Shown here piece after piece: positions 1-6,328 of a DNA stretch of 15,690 bases (positions are counted from its first letter, which is position 1; every line of letters begins with the position of its first letter). The DNA lies in assembly GCA_022574265.1 (NCBI GenBank), contig JACZSI010000024.1:1-15690 (forward strand). The letters are read 5' to 3'. The notes below the pieces were generated by a model that saw nothing but the letters and a program-made list of their open reading frames with translations, made no database searches and was not told where the DNA came from. Source of the stretch: Chloroflexota bacterium (GTDB lineage: Bacteria; Chloroflexota; Dehalococcoidia; Lucifugimonadales; Australimonadaceae). The position numbers were made by a program, and so were the translations under genes.

Positions 1-192
1 GTCCACGCCGCGTTCACGCTGGACCAGCCGGAGCTGTGGCTGCGCGCGCTCATCGTGGGCGCTGGCTCCGCGACCGGCGCGCAGATCGGCGTGCGGCTTG
101 CGCGGCTGGTCGGCGGGCGGTTCGTGTTGCAGGTCATCGCCGCGGGGCTGCTGCTGGCGGGGGTCCGGCAGCTCGTCTCGGCGCTCACGTAG
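1..192 (+). CDS. TauE/SafE (TSUP) family permease, C-terminal fragment
   Basis: The window opens inside this gene. Frame 1 is open from the first base to a TAG at 190-192, giving 63 residues. The fragment has a Trp/Leu-rich segment, then a small-residue segment with GAGSATGAQIGVRLARLVGG, then a closing hydrophobic helix that ends LLAGVRQLVSALT. A Gly/Ala-rich loop leading into G-x-R-L-A-x-x-V and a last helix with LLLAGVRxL is the usual ending of sulfite exporter TauE/SafE-type membrane proteins, which move sulfite, sulfoacetate and other small anions. The family call rests only on this C-terminal pattern; the substrate cannot be inferred. The next gene starts 84 bases downstream and has its own promoter-like sequence. 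Confidence 0.6.
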   Translation, partial: VHAAFTLDQPELWLRALIVGAGSATGAQIGVRLARLVGGRFVLQVIAAGLLLAGVRQLVSALT

Positions 193-234
193 CAGCGGGC
201 GCCGCCCCGCTCAACCGCCGTCCGTCGCTTCGCT

Positions 235-240
235 TATGAT
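235..240 (+). promoter_or_regulatory. Possible -10 box (TATGAT) for the deacylase gene
   Basis: TATGAT lies 36 bases before the chosen ATG, with a weak -35 candidate CTCAAC at 210-215. It stands out in a very GC-rich intergenic stretch. This is pattern matching only. Confidence 0.35.
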
Positions 241-276
241 GTGCCGGGTCACACGAAAAGCGAGGAGTGCATCGCG

Positions 277-1920
277 ATGGACTACGACCTGCTCGTCCAG
301 AACGGCCGCGTGGTGGATGGCTCGGGAGCGCCTGAGTTCTCGGGCGACGTCGGTATATCCGGCGGCAAGATCGTCGCGGTGGGCAAGCTTGGCGGGACGG
401 CCCGCCGGACCATCGACGTGCAGGGCCAGGTCATCGCGCCGGGTTTCATCGACAACCACTGCCACTTCGACGCGCAGGTCCTCTGGGACCCGCTCTGCAC
501 CTTCGCCTGCTACCACGGCGCGACCACCGTGATCAACGGCAACTGCTCCCTCGGCATGGCGCCCGCGCGGCCGGACGCGCGTCACGACCTCGTCTCGATG
601 CTCTCGCGGGTGGAGGCCATCCCCGTCAAGTCGCTGGAGGCAGGCGTCGAGTGGACCTGGGAGACCATCCCGGAGTACCTCGACGCGCTCGACCGGCGGC
701 TCGGCGTCAACGTCGGAGCGCTCATCGGCTTCTCCGCGGTGCGGCGCCACGTGATGGGCGAGGCCGCCTACACGGAGGCGGCGTCCGGCGAGCAGATCGA
801 GGACATGAAGGCGATCGTGCGCGAGGGGATCGTCGCGGGCGCTCTCGGGCTCTCGTCCGAGCGCAACCTGCGCCACATGGACCTCGAGGGTCGGGTGCTG
901 CCGGCCAACGTCGCTTCGGGCGACGAGTTCATCGCCGTGGCCGAGGCGCTCGCCGAGGTGGGCGCGGGGTCGATCCAGTTCGGCGACTCCGAGCGGACCG
1001 AGCTCAGCGAGGGGCTCATGACCCGCGTCGCGCATGCGACGGGCCGGCCGGTCATATCGAGCGTGGCCGGCAGGGCGGGGTCGCTGGGGAACGACGCCCG
1101 CATGTACGCGATGTCCCCTCCGTTCCTCGAGAACACTGGCCGGTGGACGCTCATGACGGTCGACAGCTTCAGCGCGTTCCCGGCATGGAAGCCCGTCATG
1201 AGCCTCTCCAAGGAGGACCGGAAGCGGGCGTTCGCGGACCCGGCGGTACGCGTGGCGCTCCGTGCGGACGCGGACGGGCCGGACCGGCAGGGGAACACGC
1301 CGGCCGTGCGCTGGGACCTGGTGTACGTATCGAGCGCGGCGCTGCCCGCGAACCAGGGCCTCGTCGAGCGCAGCGTCACCGAGATCGCCCAGGAGCAGGG
1401 CAAGGAGCCGCTCGACGCATTCTTGGACCTGGCGCTCGAAGAGGAGTTCGGCACCTACTTCTACCAGCGCTCCGACATGAGCGTCGAGGCGATCGAGGCG
1501 ATCCTCACGGACCCACACGTCCTCGTGGGGCTCTCGGACGGCGGGGCGCACGTGAGCCGCCGGTGCGACAGCCACTTCTCGACGTTCCTGCTGTCGTACT
1601 GGGTCCGTGAGCGCGGAGCGATGAGTCTCGAGGAGGCGGTCCGGAAGCTGACGTTCATGAGCGCCACGGCGTTCGGCATGTACGACCGAGGGCTGATCCG
1701 GCCGGGGCTTGCCGCGGACCTGACGGTCTTCGACCCGGACACCATCGCGCCGGGCGACCTCGATCAGGTCGCGGACTATCCAGCGGAGGCTGTGCGCATG
1801 CGGCGGTTGTGCGACGGCGTCGACTACACGATCGTGAACGGCGAGGTGCTGATCGAGCATGGAGAGCACACGGGGGCTCTTCCGGGCCAGGTGATCCGCA
1901 GCAGCGCCTACCGAGGGTAG
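277..1920 (+). CDS. Amidohydrolase, N-acyl-D-amino-acid deacylase class
   Basis: A 547-residue metal-dependent hydrolase of the amidohydrolase superfamily (COG3653-like), expected to be cytoplasmic and to cleave N-acyl groups from D-amino acids or a related amide. The small N-terminal beta domain (MDYDLLVQNGRVVDGSG) and its C-terminal partner (GLAADLTVFDPDTI, residues 478-490) flank a TIM barrel. The barrel carries GFIDNHCHFD with H61, H63 and D65, then VINGNC (C90), WTWETIPEYLDAL (127-138) and VGLSDGGAH with D421. ATG 277 was chosen because GAGGAG at 262-267 sits 9 bases before it; an in-frame GTG at 241 has no such site. Two His ligands of biochemically studied D-aminoacylases are not visible in mid-barrel: the regions read SIQFGDSE and VISSVAG. 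A RidA-family gene follows after 28 bases, probably in the same transcript. The superfamily is certain; the substrate is not. Confidence 0.88.
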   Translation: MDYDLLVQNGRVVDGSGAPEFSGDVGISGGKIVAVGKLGGTARRTIDVQGQVIAPGFIDNHCHFDAQVLWDPLCTFACYHGATTVINGNCSLGMAPARPDARHDLVSMLSRVEAIPVKSLEAGVEWTWETIPEYLDALDRRLGVNVGALIGFSAVRRHVMGEAAYTEAASGEQIEDMKAIVREGIVAGALGLSSERNLRHMDLEGRVLPANVASGDEFIAVAEALAEVGAGSIQFGDSERTELSEGLMTRVAHATGRPVISSVAGRAGSLGNDARMYAMSPPFLENTGRWTLMTVDSFSAFPAWKPVMSLSKEDRKRAFADPAVRVALRADADGPDRQGNTPAVRWDLVYVSSAALPANQGLVERSVTEIAQEQGKEPLDAFLDLALEEEFGTYFYQRSDMSVEAIEAILTDPHVLVGLSDGGAHVSRRCDSHFSTFLLSYWVRERGAMSLEEAVRKLTFMSATAFGMYDRGLIRPGLAADLTVFDPDTIAPGDLDQVADYPAEAVRMRRLCDGVDYTIVNGEVLIEHGEHTGALPGQVIRSSAYRG

Positions 1921-1948
1921 GGCTCAAGAGCGCGAGGGAGGACGACCG

Positions 1949-2413
1949 ATGCCCACCGCGGAAGAACGCCTGCGAGAGCTTGGCCTGACCCTGCCCGGCG
2001 TCGCCACGCCCGTCGCCAACTACGTGCCCACCGTACGCACGGGCAACCTGCTCTTCGTGGCGGGCCAGGTGCCGCGGAAGGCCGACGGCTCGATCCTCGC
2101 GGGCAAGGTGGGCGTCGATACCGACGTGGACGCGGCGTACGAGGCCGCGAAAGGGTGCGGCCTCTTCGCGCTGGCTGCCGTCAAGCAGGCGCTGGGCGAC
2201 CTTGAGAAGGTCGTCCGCGTGGTCCGCGTGATGGGGCTCGTGAACGCGGCCGGCGACTTCACCAAACAGCCCGCGGTCATCAACGGCTTCTCCGACCTGA
2301 TGGTCGATGTCTTCGGCGACCGGGGCAAGCACGCGCGCGTGGCGTACGGCGTCGGGTCGCTTCCCGGCGGCGCCGCGGTCGAGGTCGAGTCGCTCTACGA
2401 GGTGCGGGACTAG
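1949..2413 (+). CDS. RidA (YjgF/YER057c/UK114) family protein
   Basis: A 154-residue protein of the longer RidA subgroup (about 150 residues). Family members form trimers; RidA itself hydrolyses reactive enamine/imine intermediates released by PLP enzymes. Visible signatures are ERLRELGLTLP at the N-terminus, ANYVPTVRTGNLLFVAGQVP (23-42), GKVGVDTDVDAAYEAA (52-67), VVRVMGLVNAAGDF (91-104), and HARVAYGVGSLP with R130 near the expected active-site position, ending VEVESLYEV. GGGAG (1935-1939) lies 9 bases before the ATG. It follows the deacylase by 28 bases, so the pair may handle N-acylated or D-amino acids together with their reactive imine products; that pairing is an inference. The last 23 bases of the gene are the first of three tandem copies that continue past the stop. 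Confidence 0.9.
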   Translation: MPTAEERLRELGLTLPGVATPVANYVPTVRTGNLLFVAGQVPRKADGSILAGKVGVDTDVDAAYEAAKGCGLFALAAVKQALGDLEKVVRVVRVMGLVNAAGDFTKQPAVINGFSDLMVDVFGDRGKHARVAYGVGSLPGGAAVEVESLYEVRD

Positions 2414-2459
2414 CCCTGTACGAGGTTTGGACTAGCCCTGTACGAGGTTTGGACTAGGC
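2393..2459 (+). repeat. Triple tandem repeat of the RidA gene 3' end (about 22 bp units)
   Basis: Three adjacent units lie at 2393-2415 (23 bp), 2416-2437 (22 bp) and 2438-2459 (22 bp). Units 2 and 3 differ only at the next-to-last base. Unit 1 is the coding end of the RidA gene and reads GAGGTGCGGGACTAG where the others read GAGGTTTGGACTAG. Each unit contains a TAG stop. The CTAG of the third unit (2454-2457) also supplies the stop codon of the convergent gene. The array was probably made by slippage or tandem duplication. Confidence 0.85.
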
Positions 2460-3047
2460 AGGCGCCCAGTCGGCCCGCCGGCCCATGAGCGCGAGCAGCC
2501 GCGTCTGCGCCGGCGCGTCGCCGGGGACCGGCACCCGGGCGGCGAACGCGCCGTTGCCTTCAGGCAGCGACGCCACCTCCTCGGCGAGTGGCAGGCCCAT
2601 GTCCACGAGCGCGGCGTCGAGGGCCGCGTCCTGGCGGCTGGCCTTCGCCACGTCCCAGCCGTGGATCAGCATGTCACCGAAGAGCTGCTTCGCGTACTCC
2701 GAGCCGGGGGTATCGCCGAACGAGAGGTGGGTCACGGCCTCCATAGCACCGGGTGCCGACACGGCGGCGGTGGCCGCCTCCACCGAGCGGTTGAAGGCGC
2801 CGATCGGATCGTCGCCGAGGACGTCGCCCTCGAAGCGGTCGCCGACCTCCGCCATGGTCTTGCCGGGGAAAAGCTCCGCGGCCCACAGGTTCTCGTACGT
2901 GATGTGGTTCACCAGAACGCGCAAGTCCCACTCCGTGCACGGCGTCGGGTCGTGCCACGCCCCCTCGGGGACGCCGCTCACGAACCTCGCTGCGGATCTC
3001 ATCGCGCGGACGTAAAGCTCGCCCATCGTCGGCGTCTGGCTGGTCAT
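2454..3047 (-). CDS. DinB/MDMPI-like metal-binding protein (TIGR03086 type)
   Basis: A 197-residue protein of the DinB superfamily with the N-terminal domain of mycothiol-dependent maleylpyruvate isomerases. The family hallmarks are clear: W31-x3-TPCTEWDLRVLVNHI with H48, LFGDMLIHGWDVAKA (122-136) with H129, and a C-terminal RLLALMGRRADW (183-194). H48 and H129 would be two ligands of a divalent metal in the four-helix bundle. Most relatives have no assigned reaction; some use mycothiol or another low-molecular-weight thiol. Translation starts at ATG 3047-3045, with AGGAGG at 3060-3055 inside the end of folD. The start overlaps the folD stop as ATGA, so the two are probably translationally coupled. 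The stop codon lies in the last unit of the RidA tail repeat. Family confident, function unknown. Confidence 0.85.
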   Translation of the reverse strand: MTSQTPTMGELYVRAMRSAARFVSGVPEGAWHDPTPCTEWDLRVLVNHITYENLWAAELFPGKTMAEVGDRFEGDVLGDDPIGAFNRSVEAATAAVSAPGAMEAVTHLSFGDTPGSEYAKQLFGDMLIHGWDVAKASRQDAALDAALVDMGLPLAEEVASLPEGNGAFAARVPVPGDAPAQTRLLALMGRRADWAPA

Positions 3048-3943
3048 GTGCTTGCCTCCTGTATGCCGGCGGCGCGTTGGGCCGCAAGCAGCGTGTTTTT
3101 GAGCAACATCGCGATGGTCATCGGCCCGACGCCCCCCGGCACCGGCGAGATCGCCGACGCCTTCTCGGACACGCCGTCGAAGTCGACGTCGCCCACGAGC
3201 CGCGTGCCTGACTTGCGGGACGCGTCATCGATGCGGTTGATGCCGACGTCGATCACGACCGCGCCGTCGCGCACCATGTCGGCGGTGATGGCGCGCGGAC
3301 GGCCCATCGCGGCGACCACGATGTCGGCCTGGCGGGTGACCGCGCCGATGTCGGCCGTGCCCGTGTGGCACACCGTCACGGTGGCGTTCGCGCCCTTCGC
3401 CTTCTGCATCAGCAGCGCGGCGAGCGGCTTCCCGACGATGTTGCTGCGGCCGACGACGACGACGCTCTTGCCCGAAGGGTCGTTCCCGCTGCGCACCAGC
3501 ATCTCCTGAACGCCCGCGGGCGTTGCCGGGACGAAGCGCGGCTCCCCTTGCAGCAGCAGCCCGACGTTGAGGGGGTGCAGACCGTCCACGTCCTTGTCCG
3601 GGTCGAGGGCCAGGATGACCGTGCGCTCGGAGATCTGTGGCGGTAGGGGGAGCTGGACCAGGATACCGTGGAAGCGCTCGTCCGCGTTCAGCTTGGCGAC
3701 CAGTGCCAGGAGCTCCTCCTGGGTCGTCGTCGCGGCAAGCTCGAACGTCTCGCTGAAGAGGCCCGCTTCCTCGCAGGCGCGGCGTTTGTTGCGGACGTAG
3801 ATGGCCGAGGCCGGATCGTCGCCGACGAGCACGGCGGCCAGCCCGGGCACGACGCCGGTCGCCACCAGCGCCTTGACGCCCACGGCCACCTCGCCGCGGA
3901 TGTCCTCGGCCATCTGCTTGCCGTCGATGATCGTCGCCGTCAC
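3044..3943 (-). CDS. folD: Bifunctional methylenetetrahydrofolate dehydrogenase/cyclohydrolase
   Basis: A 299-residue cytoplasmic FolD that interconverts 5,10-methylene-, 5,10-methenyl- and 10-formyl-tetrahydrofolate using NADP. Key sites are visible: Y49-x3-K53 in IYVRNKRRACEEAG (catalytic Lys), HGILVQLPLPP with Q97, DPDKDVDGLHPLNVG with D120, the Rossmann segment SVVVVGRSNIVGKPLAALLM, TVTVCHTGT, and the terminal PVPGGVGPMTIAMLLKNT. Length is normal for the family. A much longer frame is open upstream, but GTG 3943-3941 is the better start: GGAGG lies 8 bases before it, the protein starts VTATIIDGKQMAEDI as homologues do, and the extra upstream part is the antisense of the SEC-C gene. It is divergent from the SEC-C gene and followed by the DinB-like gene with a 4-base overlap. 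Confidence 0.96.
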   Translation of the reverse strand: MTATIIDGKQMAEDIRGEVAVGVKALVATGVVPGLAAVLVGDDPASAIYVRNKRRACEEAGLFSETFELAATTTQEELLALVAKLNADERFHGILVQLPLPPQISERTVILALDPDKDVDGLHPLNVGLLLQGEPRFVPATPAGVQEMLVRSGNDPSGKSVVVVGRSNIVGKPLAALLMQKAKGANATVTVCHTGTADIGAVTRQADIVVAAMGRPRAITADMVRDGAVVIDVGINRIDDASRKSGTRLVGDVDFDGVSEKASAISPVPGGVGPMTIAMLLKNTLLAAQRAAGIQEAST

Positions 3944-3950
3944 CCGCGTG

Positions 3951-3956
3951 TCCTCC
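3951..3956 (-). promoter_or_regulatory. Ribosome binding site GGAGGA that fixes the folD GTG start
   Basis: On the minus strand GGAGGA reads 3956 to 3951, 7-8 bases before GTG 3943. It supports the non-ATG start over any longer reading. Confidence 0.65.
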
Positions 3957-3970
3957 AGCCCGGCAGTGGC

Positions 3971-3976
3971 ATGATA
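3971..3976 (-). promoter_or_regulatory. Possible -10 box (TATCAT) for folD
   Basis: Minus-strand TATCAT sits 27 bases before the folD GTG, implying a leader of about 20 bases that would include the GGAGGA site. The context GCTATCATGC is identical to that of the -10 candidate before the MFS gene. No clear -35 box is seen. Confidence 0.45.
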
Positions 3977-4008
3977 GCGGGTCGGGCCGTCTTCGCCTGC
4001 GCGTCGGC

Positions 4009-4014
4009 TACAAT
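4009..4014 (+). promoter_or_regulatory. Possible -10 box (TACAAT) for the SEC-C/acpS/nnr unit
   Basis: TACAAT lies 34 bases before the GTG of the SEC-C gene, in the 105-base divergent gap shared with folD. No good -35 box was found. Confidence 0.4.
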
Positions 4015-4048
4015 CGCAGTTGCAAGCTGTTGGTGCCGTAGGTAACAC

Positions 4049-4237
4049 GTGGTCATTGGCAACGAGCGGACGAACTGGTATGCCGCACACCCGCCGGCCT
4101 GCACCTGTGCCGACTGCTCGGCGCGGGCGGCCGCGCGGCGTCGATTCGACGAGGCGACCGGGGGCCGCAAGGTTGGCCGCAACGAGCGATGCCCTTGCGG
4201 CAGCGGCAAGAAGTATAAGAAGTGCCACGGCGCCTGA
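4049..4237 (+). CDS. SEC-C zinc-motif mini-protein
   Basis: A 62-residue protein with two cysteine clusters. The C-terminal one, RNERCPCGSGKKYKKCHGA, is a textbook SEC-C motif (C-x-C-x8-C-H), the zinc site best known from the end of SecA, where it contacts SecB and ribosomes, and found at the end of many other proteins. The N-terminal one, WYAAHPPACTCADC, has the arrangement H-P-x3-C-x-C-x2-C and could bind a second metal. Between them is an Arg/Ala-rich linker. The GTG start has only a weak AGG 6 bases upstream and lies 34 bases after a TACAAT box. It is the first gene of a unit with acpS 26 bases downstream. The role is unknown; nucleic-acid or ribosome contact would fit its charge and motifs. 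Confidence 0.75.
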   Translation: MVIGNERTNWYAAHPPACTCADCSARAAARRRFDEATGGRKVGRNERCPCGSGKKYKKCHGA

Positions 4238-4253
4238 GGCCACGGCGTCTGAC

Positions 4254-4259
4254 GGAGGT
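4254..4259 (+). promoter_or_regulatory. Ribosome binding site GGAGGT that fixes the acpS TTG start
   Basis: GGAGGT ends 4 bases before TTG 4264. It is the strongest Shine-Dalgarno sequence near this gene and decides for the TTG over an upstream in-frame ATG at 4222 that would overlap the SEC-C gene. Confidence 0.6.
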
Positions 4260-4263
4260 ACCG

Positions 4264-4635
4264 TTGCAGGACATCTCAGTCGGCGTGGACCTCATCGAGA
4301 TAGACCGCATCGCGGCGACCCTCGAACGCTTCGGCACGCGCTTCTTGGAGCGCGTCTACACGCCGGGCGAGATTGCGTACTGCCGGGGCCGCGCGCCGCA
4401 GCTGGCAGCCCGTTTCGCCGCCAAGGAGGCCGTGATGAAGGCGCTCGGCACCGGCACCCGCGGCATCGGCTGGCGCGAGGTCGAGGTGACGCGGCGCCGC
4501 AGCGGTCAGCCCGACATCGCGCTGCACGGGCGCGCCATCGAGCGGGCGCGGAAGATCGGCATCGACCACCTCTCCGTGAGCCTCTCACACTCCCGGAACT
4601 ACGCCGTGGCCTCCGTCGTGGGGCGCGTCGCATGA
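4264..4635 (+). CDS. acpS: Holo-[acyl-carrier-protein] synthase
   Basis: A 123-residue AcpS-type phosphopantetheinyl transferase. It moves the 4'-phosphopantetheine arm of CoA onto the active serine of acyl carrier protein, which is needed for fatty acid synthesis. The Mg-binding motif GVDLIEIDRI (D9) and the catalytic RFAAKEAVMKALGTG (E55) are intact, as is the C-terminal SVSLSHSRNYAVASVV. From the TTG at 4264 the length equals the family norm (about 120-126); the frame extends to an ATG at 4222, but that adds 14 unrelated Arg-rich residues. Its stop overlaps the ATG of the next gene as ATGA. It consumes the CoA that coaX and coaBC downstream help to make. Confidence 0.95.
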   Translation: MQDISVGVDLIEIDRIAATLERFGTRFLERVYTPGEIAYCRGRAPQLAARFAAKEAVMKALGTGTRGIGWREVEVTRRRSGQPDIALHGRAIERARKIGIDHLSVSLSHSRNYAVASVVGRVA

Positions 4636-6182
4636 AGGTCGTGACGGTCGAGCAGATGCGGTTGCTGGAGCGGCGCGCGGTCGAGAGCGGCATCGAGGAA
4701 GACGCGCTGATGGAGACCGCCGGCCTCGGGGTCGCGCGGTCCGTCGCGCAGCTCCTCGACGGCATCCGCGGCAAACGCGTGGTCGTGCTCGTCGGCCCCG
4801 GCAACAACGGCGGCGACGGCATGGTGGCGGCGCGCTACCTGGCCGACTGGGGCGCGCTGATCACGCTCTACATGACCTCGGCCCGCCGGCGCGACGACAA
4901 GTTCGAGGACTGCCGGGCGCGGCGCGTGCGCGTCGTCGAAGGCTCCGAGGACCCTGAGCAGTGGCAGCTCGGCAGCTACCTGGCCCTGACGGACGTCGTG
5001 ATCGACGCCGTTCTGGGGATCGGCGGCGACCGGCCGCTGGAGGCCGAGCTCCGGCGCCTCATGGCGAGCCTCGCGGAGCTGCGGCGCCAGCCGACGCGCG
5101 CCAAGCTCGTCGCGATCGACCTCCCGACCGGCGTCGACGCGGACACCGGCGCCTGCGACGAGGCCTGCTTCCCCGCCGACGTCACGCTGACGCTCGGCGC
5201 GCCCAAGGCCGGGCTGTTCCGCTTCCCCGGCGCGGCGTACGTGGGCCGTCTGGAGACGATTCCCATCGGTCTGCCCGAGGGCGCCGACGCCGACATCAGC
5301 CTGGAGCTGGCCGACGCCTCGATGGTCCGCGGGCTGCTCCCGGCTCGACCCATCGCGGCGCACAAGGGGACGTTCGGCCACGTCGCCGTCGTCGCCGGCT
5401 CCCGGCGGCTCGTGGGCGCGTCCGTCCTCGCGGCGGCGAGCGCATACCGCGCGGGCGCCGGCCTCGTGACGCTGGCGGCGCCGGACACCGCCGACCGCAT
5501 CGCGGCCTCAGCGCTGCTCGAGCAGGTCCACCTGCCGCTGGCCGAGACCGAGGACGGTCACGTCGCCGCGGAGGCTGCCGGGCCGGTGCGAGCGCTGTTC
5601 GGCCGCGCGTCGGCCGCCGTCGTCGGGCCGGGCCTCGGGGATGCGGAGAGCGTCCGGAGCTTCCTCGGCGCGCTGCTGCTCACCGAGCCGGGCTTGAGCA
5701 TCCCGCTCGTCATCGACGCCGACGGGCTGAACGCCCTCGCTCAGACCTACGACTGGCCCGAGAAGCTGAGCGCCGGCGCGGTGCTGACGCCGCATCCGGG
5801 AGAGATGTCGCGGCTGCTCGGGCGGCCCATCGCCGAGGTCGAGGACGACCGCGTCGCGACCGCTCGGGAGGCGGCGGCGCGGTGGCGTCAGGTCGTCGTG
5901 CTCAAGGGCGCGCACACGGTCGTCGCCGCGCCGGACGGCCGGGCGGCGCTCTCTCCCTTCGCGAACCCGGCGCTCGCGACCGCCGGCACGGGCGACGTGC
6001 TCGCAGGCATCGTCGGCTCGCTGCTCGCGCAAGGCGCCGCGCCGTACGACGCCGCGGTGGCGGGCGTGTACGTGCACGCGGCGGCGGGCGAGGCCGTCCG
6101 GGAGGAGATCGGCGACGCCGGGCTCCTGGCCAGCGACCTGCTGGGCCGGGTGCCGGTGGTGCTCAAGGACCTGCGCGCCTGA
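4632..6182 (+). CDS. nnr: Bifunctional NAD(P)H-hydrate epimerase / ADP-dependent dehydratase
   Basis: A 516-residue repair enzyme made of a YjeF_N epimerase (about 1-215) fused to a ribokinase-like dehydratase (about 240-510). It converts the damaged hydrates of NADH and NADPH back to usable cofactors. Epimerase signatures are METAGLGVARSV (27-38), VLVGPGNNGGDGMVAARYL (52-70), VIDAVLGIGG (123-132) and AIDLPTGVDADTG (161-173). Dehydratase signatures are AHKGTFGHVAVVAGS (243-257), VIDADGLNAL (360-369), VLTPHPGEMSRLLG (384-397), VVLKGAHTVV (422-431) and the anion-hole region ALATAGTGDVLAGIVGSLL (447-465). ATG 4632 overlaps the acpS stop, and the AcpS-Nnr pair is a common bacterial neighbourhood. 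The domain structure is complete and nothing appears missing. Confidence 0.95.
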   Translation: MKVVTVEQMRLLERRAVESGIEEDALMETAGLGVARSVAQLLDGIRGKRVVVLVGPGNNGGDGMVAARYLADWGALITLYMTSARRRDDKFEDCRARRVRVVEGSEDPEQWQLGSYLALTDVVIDAVLGIGGDRPLEAELRRLMASLAELRRQPTRAKLVAIDLPTGVDADTGACDEACFPADVTLTLGAPKAGLFRFPGAAYVGRLETIPIGLPEGADADISLELADASMVRGLLPARPIAAHKGTFGHVAVVAGSRRLVGASVLAAASAYRAGAGLVTLAAPDTADRIAASALLEQVHLPLAETEDGHVAAEAAGPVRALFGRASAAVVGPGLGDAESVRSFLGALLLTEPGLSIPLVIDADGLNALAQTYDWPEKLSAGAVLTPHPGEMSRLLGRPIAEVEDDRVATAREAAARWRQVVVLKGAHTVVAAPDGRAALSPFANPALATAGTGDVLAGIVGSLLAQGAAPYDAAVAGVYVHAAAGEAVREEIGDAGLLASDLLGRVPVVLKDLRA

Positions 6183-6203
6183 CATGGCCGCCTTCGTCAA
6201 CGG

Positions 6204-6253
6204 GTAGGGGCGCCATTCATGGCGCCCTCGGGCGCGATGAATCGCGCCCCTAC
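6204..6253. repeat. Double-hairpin palindromic repeat (GTAGGGGCG family)
   Basis: Two perfect hairpins, each with a 9-bp stem and a 2-base loop, lie side by side: 6208-6227 (stem GGGCGCCAT) and 6230-6249 (stem GGGCGCGAT), separated by TC. They are closed by GTAG at 6204-6207 pairing with CTAC at 6250-6253. The two 24-base halves are also inverted copies of each other with two mismatches, and both mismatches keep the local stem paired. Elements with GTAGGGGCG ends of this kind are familiar as dispersed REP-like repeats in several bacterial groups including Chloroflexota. It lies in the 146-base gap between nnr and coaX. Confidence 0.85.
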
Positions 6254-6313
6254 GCCTGGCCAGAGGGAGGTGGAAAAACAGCACCGTGACCGGGCCACGG
6301 CCCCGTCGCGGCG

Positions 6314-6319
6314 TATAAT
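6314..6319 (+). promoter_or_regulatory. Consensus -10 box (TATAAT) directly before coaX
   Basis: A perfect TATAAT ends only 9 bases before the coaX ATG at 6329. A start site at the usual 6-7 bases after the box would give a leader of 2-4 bases. The only -35 candidate, GTGACC at 6288-6293, is 20 bases upstream and weak. Confidence 0.55.
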
Positions 6320-6328
6320 GTCGCCGTC

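Noticed and set aside
211..1869. Long minus-strand open frame (552 codons) opposite the deacylase
   Set aside because: It is the antisense of a clear amidohydrolase; its product is His/Arg/Val-rich with no family motif, as expected from GC-rich antisense code.
3944..4243. N-terminal extension of folD by 100 codons
   Set aside because: The extension is antisense to the SEC-C gene and has no homology to FolD; a ribosome site and normal family length support GTG 3943.
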